Shown piece after piece: positions 59,960-64,000 of a stretch of 64,000 nt of DNA. The notes under the pieces are model-generated. The model was given only the letters and a program-made list of their open reading frames with translations, ran no database searches and was not told the DNA's origin. The stretch is from Chitinophaga arvensicola (GTDB taxonomy: Bacteria; Bacteroidota; Bacteroidia; Chitinophagales; Chitinophagaceae): the NCBI RefSeq assembly GCF_900110835.1, contig NZ_FOJG01000001.1, positions 1,251,022 through 1,315,021 of the forward strand, in the 5' to 3' direction. Made by a program: the position numbers and the translations under genes. The number at the start of each line of letters is the position of its first letter. Position 1 is the stretch's first letter.

Positions 59960-61288
59960 ATGTCATCGGAAGTAATAAAGCAATTACAGGAGGCGGTACA
60001 GTTTTCGCCGGAGAATGTGCCTTTACGAATGCACCTCGCGCAGGTATTGTTGCAGGACTACGAATACATCGCCGCAGAAGAACAATACAGGAAAGTACTG
60101 GAACTCTCTTCTTCCAATACCGCAGCCCAGCTGGGCCTGGCGCGCACCTTTTATCATCAGCAGAAATATTCCGCTGCCATTGTGGTACTGGAACAACTGG
60201 AAAACAGGGAACCGGATCACTTCGATGCACTGTTACTGCACTGCCGCATCCTGGTAAAGGAACAATCCATGCCGGCAGCCAAAGAAGTATATCAGCATCT
60301 GTTGCAAATAAATCCAGGTTTCCGCGATGAAGCACTGGACAGTCTTTTCCGGGTAGCCCAGCAACCCTCTGCTTCTTTTAATAATGATGAGGAGGAAGAT
60401 GAAGAAGGCGAAAGCCTGTTTATGCTGGAAAAACCGGAAATCAATTTTTCCGATGTGGGCGGCATGGAAAGGGAAAAACAGGAGATAGATCTGAAAATTA
60501 TCAAGCCTCTCCAGTTTCCGGATCTGTATAAAGCTTACGGCAAAAAAGCCGGTGGCGGCATTTTATTGTACGGCCCTCCGGGCTGTGGTAAAACCTACCT
60601 GGCCAAAGCTACCGCCGGACAGATACAGGCGGAGTTCATCAATGTAGGGATCCACGATGTACTGGACATGTGGGTAGGCACCAGCGAAAAGAACCTGCAT
60701 AGCCTGTTTGAACTGGCCCGTCAGAGTAAACCCTGCGTGCTGTTTTTTGATGAGGTAGACGCCCTTGGCGCTAACCGTTCAGCGCTCCGTCAATCGGGCG
60801 CCACACACATCATCAACCAGTTCCTCGCAGAAATGGACGGCATTGCCGCCAGCAATGAGAACATTCTCATTATCGGCGCCACCAATGCACCGTGGAGCCT
60901 GGATCCCGCGTTCCGTCGCCCCGGCCGTTTCGATCGTATTATCTTTGTAGCGCCACCGGAAACAGATGGCAGGGAAGAAATCCTGAAACTGCAACTGCGC
61001 AACAAGCCGGTGAACGATATCGATTATAAGGCCCTGGCCAAAGCAACGCCCGGTTATTCCGGCGCCGATCTGAAAGCGATTGTGGATATCGCTATCGAAG
61101 AAAAACTGCTGGAAGCCCTGCAAAAAGGCGTACCGCAACCCATTACTCAGAAAGAATTATTAAAAGCCGCCAAAACACATAAACCCACCACAAGGGAATG
61201 GTTTAATACTGCCCGTAATTATGCGCTGTATTCAAATGAAACCGGTCTTTATGATGATGTATTGAAATACCTGGATATTAAGAAATAA
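59960..61288 (+). CDS. AAA+ ATPase with N-terminal TPR repeats
   Basis: 442 residues, cytoplasmic. Three or four TPR repeats fill about 1-130 (LRMHLAQVLLQDYEYIAAEE, QLGLARTFYHQQKYSAAIVV). An acidic linker follows at 142-152. The classic AAA domain (about 165-400) has Walker A GPPGCGKT (205-212), pore loop MWVG (237-240), Walker B VLFFDEVDA (260-268), sensor 1 IIGATNAPW, and two arginines in AFRRPGRFDR (R319/R320, R323) as arginine fingers; the module is of the CDC48/FtsH kind. The fusion suggests that TPRs bring substrates to an unfolding or remodelling ring. The gene runs into a TPR membrane protein gene 5 bases on, and the two probably work together. Substrate unknown. Confidence 0.9.
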   Translation: MSSEVIKQLQEAVQFSPENVPLRMHLAQVLLQDYEYIAAEEQYRKVLELSSSNTAAQLGLARTFYHQQKYSAAIVVLEQLENREPDHFDALLLHCRILVKEQSMPAAKEVYQHLLQINPGFRDEALDSLFRVAQQPSASFNNDEEEDEEGESLFMLEKPEINFSDVGGMEREKQEIDLKIIKPLQFPDLYKAYGKKAGGGILLYGPPGCGKTYLAKATAGQIQAEFINVGIHDVLDMWVGTSEKNLHSLFELARQSKPCVLFFDEVDALGANRSALRQSGATHIINQFLAEMDGIAASNENILIIGATNAPWSLDPAFRRPGRFDRIIFVAPPETDGREEILKLQLRNKPVNDIDYKALAKATPGYSGADLKAIVDIAIEEKLLEALQKGVPQPITQKELLKAAKTHKPTTREWFNTARNYALYSNETGLYDDVLKYLDIKK

Positions 61289-61293
61289 CGTTT

Positions 61294-62514
61294 ATGGCTG
61301 TATTAATTCAGCGCGCTCAGATTTTAGTACAACAAGGCCGCTTCGAAGATGCCTTTGTCGCATTGCGGCAGCATCTGAGTACCAATGCACACGATACAGA
61401 CGGCCTTTTCCTGCTGGCGGTATGTTACCTCGAAACAGGTAATACCGCCGAAGCAGCACAGGTAGCAAGCAATACCCTCGGCTTTGCACCTTACGACGAC
61501 CGTTTCCTGTACCTCTTGTCAAGAATTGCTTTTCAAAAAAATCAATATAACGAGGCAATCAAAACCATCAGTGCAGCTGTGGCTATTAATCCTTACCGGG
61601 TCGATTATTTCGCCATGTGGAGCCAGATCCTGCTGTCGAGGAAAGAATACGAACCCGCCCTGCGCAAAGCAGAAGAAGGGCTGGCTATTAATCCGGAAGA
61701 TGAAGCCTGTCTGAATCTCCGCTCCCACGCGCTTTTCCGGCTGGGTAAAAAGGAGGAAGCTTTTTCCAATCTGCATGAAGCACTGGAACATAACCCGGAG
61801 AACGCCTACACACACGCCAATCTCGGTTGGAGATGGCTGGAAGCCGGCGATCACCGTAAATCACTGGAGCATTTCCGCGAGTCATTAAAAATAGATCCCA
61901 ATAACGATTGGGCGCGGCAGGGAATGGTGCAGGCCATGAAAGCAAGATACTGGCTGTACCGGCAATTCCTGAACTATGCGTTTTTTATGGGCAGACAAAA
62001 AGCCCGTACGCAATGGATCATTATCATCGCCATTTTTATACTGACACAGATTGCCAGCAGGGTATTTTTCCCGGTATATGTATTGCTGGCGTTAATGGCT
62101 ATCTCTACGTGGCTGATTGCCCCGGTAAGTAACCTGTTCCTCCGCTTGAATCCTTACGGCAGATATGCGCTCAGTAAAGAGCAAACACAGGTGTCCAATA
62201 TCGTAGGTGTGTTGTTGTCGGTTGCTTTACTGGCTGCTGCCGGTTATTGGGCTACCAATATGCAGGGATTGCTGGCGTTATGTCTTTGCAGTGGAATCAT
62301 GTTATTGCCGGCTGCCGGATTTTATATCCCGGAAAGCCAGAAAAACCGCCGTATCATTCGCTGGTATACCATTGGCCTGGCCGCAATGGGCGCACTCGGT
62401 GTAGGATTCGCTTTTGTGGTAAATGATGCGTTTAATATATTCGTTACCGTTATGCTGATAGGAGTATTCCTGTACCAGGTGCTGGCGAATTATATTTTAA
62501 CGAGAGAAGGATAA
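61294..62514 (+). CDS. TPR membrane protein paired with the AAA+ ATPase
   Basis: 406 residues. About six TPR repeats in the N-half (about 1-215: IQRAQILVQQGRFEDAFVAL, AYTHANLGWRWLEAGDHRKS), then five or six membrane spans (about 233-400: WIIIIAIFILTQIAS, VYVLLALMAISTWLI, IVGVLLSVALLAAAGYW, GLLALCLCSGIMLLPAAGFY, WYTIGLAAMGALGVGFAFVV, NIFVTVMLIGVFLYQVLANY). No signal peptide, so the TPR half is in the cytoplasm. Five bases after the ATPase gene; together they make an obvious two-gene operon in which the membrane protein may dock the ATPase. No known family name comes to mind. Confidence 0.85.
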   Translation: MAVLIQRAQILVQQGRFEDAFVALRQHLSTNAHDTDGLFLLAVCYLETGNTAEAAQVASNTLGFAPYDDRFLYLLSRIAFQKNQYNEAIKTISAAVAINPYRVDYFAMWSQILLSRKEYEPALRKAEEGLAINPEDEACLNLRSHALFRLGKKEEAFSNLHEALEHNPENAYTHANLGWRWLEAGDHRKSLEHFRESLKIDPNNDWARQGMVQAMKARYWLYRQFLNYAFFMGRQKARTQWIIIIAIFILTQIASRVFFPVYVLLALMAISTWLIAPVSNLFLRLNPYGRYALSKEQTQVSNIVGVLLSVALLAAAGYWATNMQGLLALCLCSGIMLLPAAGFYIPESQKNRRIIRWYTIGLAAMGALGVGFAFVVNDAFNIFVTVMLIGVFLYQVLANYILTREG

Positions 62515-62529
62515 AAAAAGAAGATCTCT

Positions 62530-62580
62530 TTATAAACAAAAAATCCTGCCGTTTTCAGTGGCAGGATTTTTTGTTTATAA
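62530..62580. terminator. Bidirectional terminator, TPR operon / gyrB
   Basis: A 21-base arm (62530-62550) and its exact reverse complement (62560-62580), with AAAAAATCCTGCC and GGCAGGATTTTTT as the inner part, over a 9-base loop. Poly-A and poly-T on each side serve both convergent genes. Confidence 0.92.
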
Positions 62581-62599
62581 CTATAACGTATATACGTAA

Positions 62600-64000
<1,401 letters not shown>

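Overview
The window looks like ordinary chromosome from a Bacteroidota bacterium, most likely family Chitinophagaceae and Chitinophaga-like. The reasons are the SusC/SusD pair with ECF sigma and FecR genes, DUF5686 and Bat-type genes, many lipoproteins, the near absence of Shine-Dalgarno sites, and several -7 boxes of the form TAnnTTTG. Both ends cut housekeeping genes: gatB on the left (C-terminus missing) and gyrB on the right (N-terminus missing). I saw no tRNA, rRNA, CRISPR array, insertion sequence, phage gene or toxin/restriction island.

Layout. 1-3.6 kb: gatB, an ALDH3-type aldehyde dehydrogenase and a double-PDZ protein. 3.9-12 kb: one minus-strand nutrient-uptake locus (ECF sigma, FecR anti-sigma, SusC-type transducer, SusD lipoprotein, TlpA-like thioredoxin) with no glycan-degrading enzyme. 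12.4-24.8 kb: housekeeping genes (alaS, M23 peptidase, MerR regulator, MscS channel, amidohydrolase, prfA, OmpA-like lipoprotein, VanZ-like, gcvH, cyclophilin). 25-30 kb: a short Bat operon (MoxR ATPase, DUF58, BatD-like, BatA), then rsgA. 30-36 kb: two tiny lipoproteins, gamma carbonic anhydrase, a class III aminotransferase, an SDR and a DUF5686 protein. 36.1-39.5 kb: a plus-strand cluster (membrane protein, winged-helix regulator, CreD, diacylglycerol kinase, DUF1361) with the same inverted repeat at two promoters. 39.6-50.8 kb: a three-part outer-membrane protein, an MBL hydrolase, a flippase, and a translation-quality group (arfB, dtd, MazG-like, BrkB, glyS), then a ferredoxin reductase. 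50.9-64 kb: mfd, a SIMPL protein, an Oar-like TonB receptor, a VOC protein, a TPR-AAA+ ATPase paired with a TPR membrane protein, and gyrB.

The best candidates for something undescribed are modest: the twin 49-residue lipoproteins at 30.0-30.3 kb, which share a CxxQKxGCP signature; the operator-linked CreD cluster; the TPR-AAA+/TPR-membrane pair at 60-62.5 kb; the cysteine-free thioredoxin-like protein at 17.0 kb; and the large outer-membrane protein at 39.7-43.1 kb, whose peptidase-like N-domain appears to have lost its zinc site. At the DNA level there are three copies of an ATTCGTAAT...TCAAAAT element placed before genes, and a set of strand-specific GATA-type terminator hairpins.
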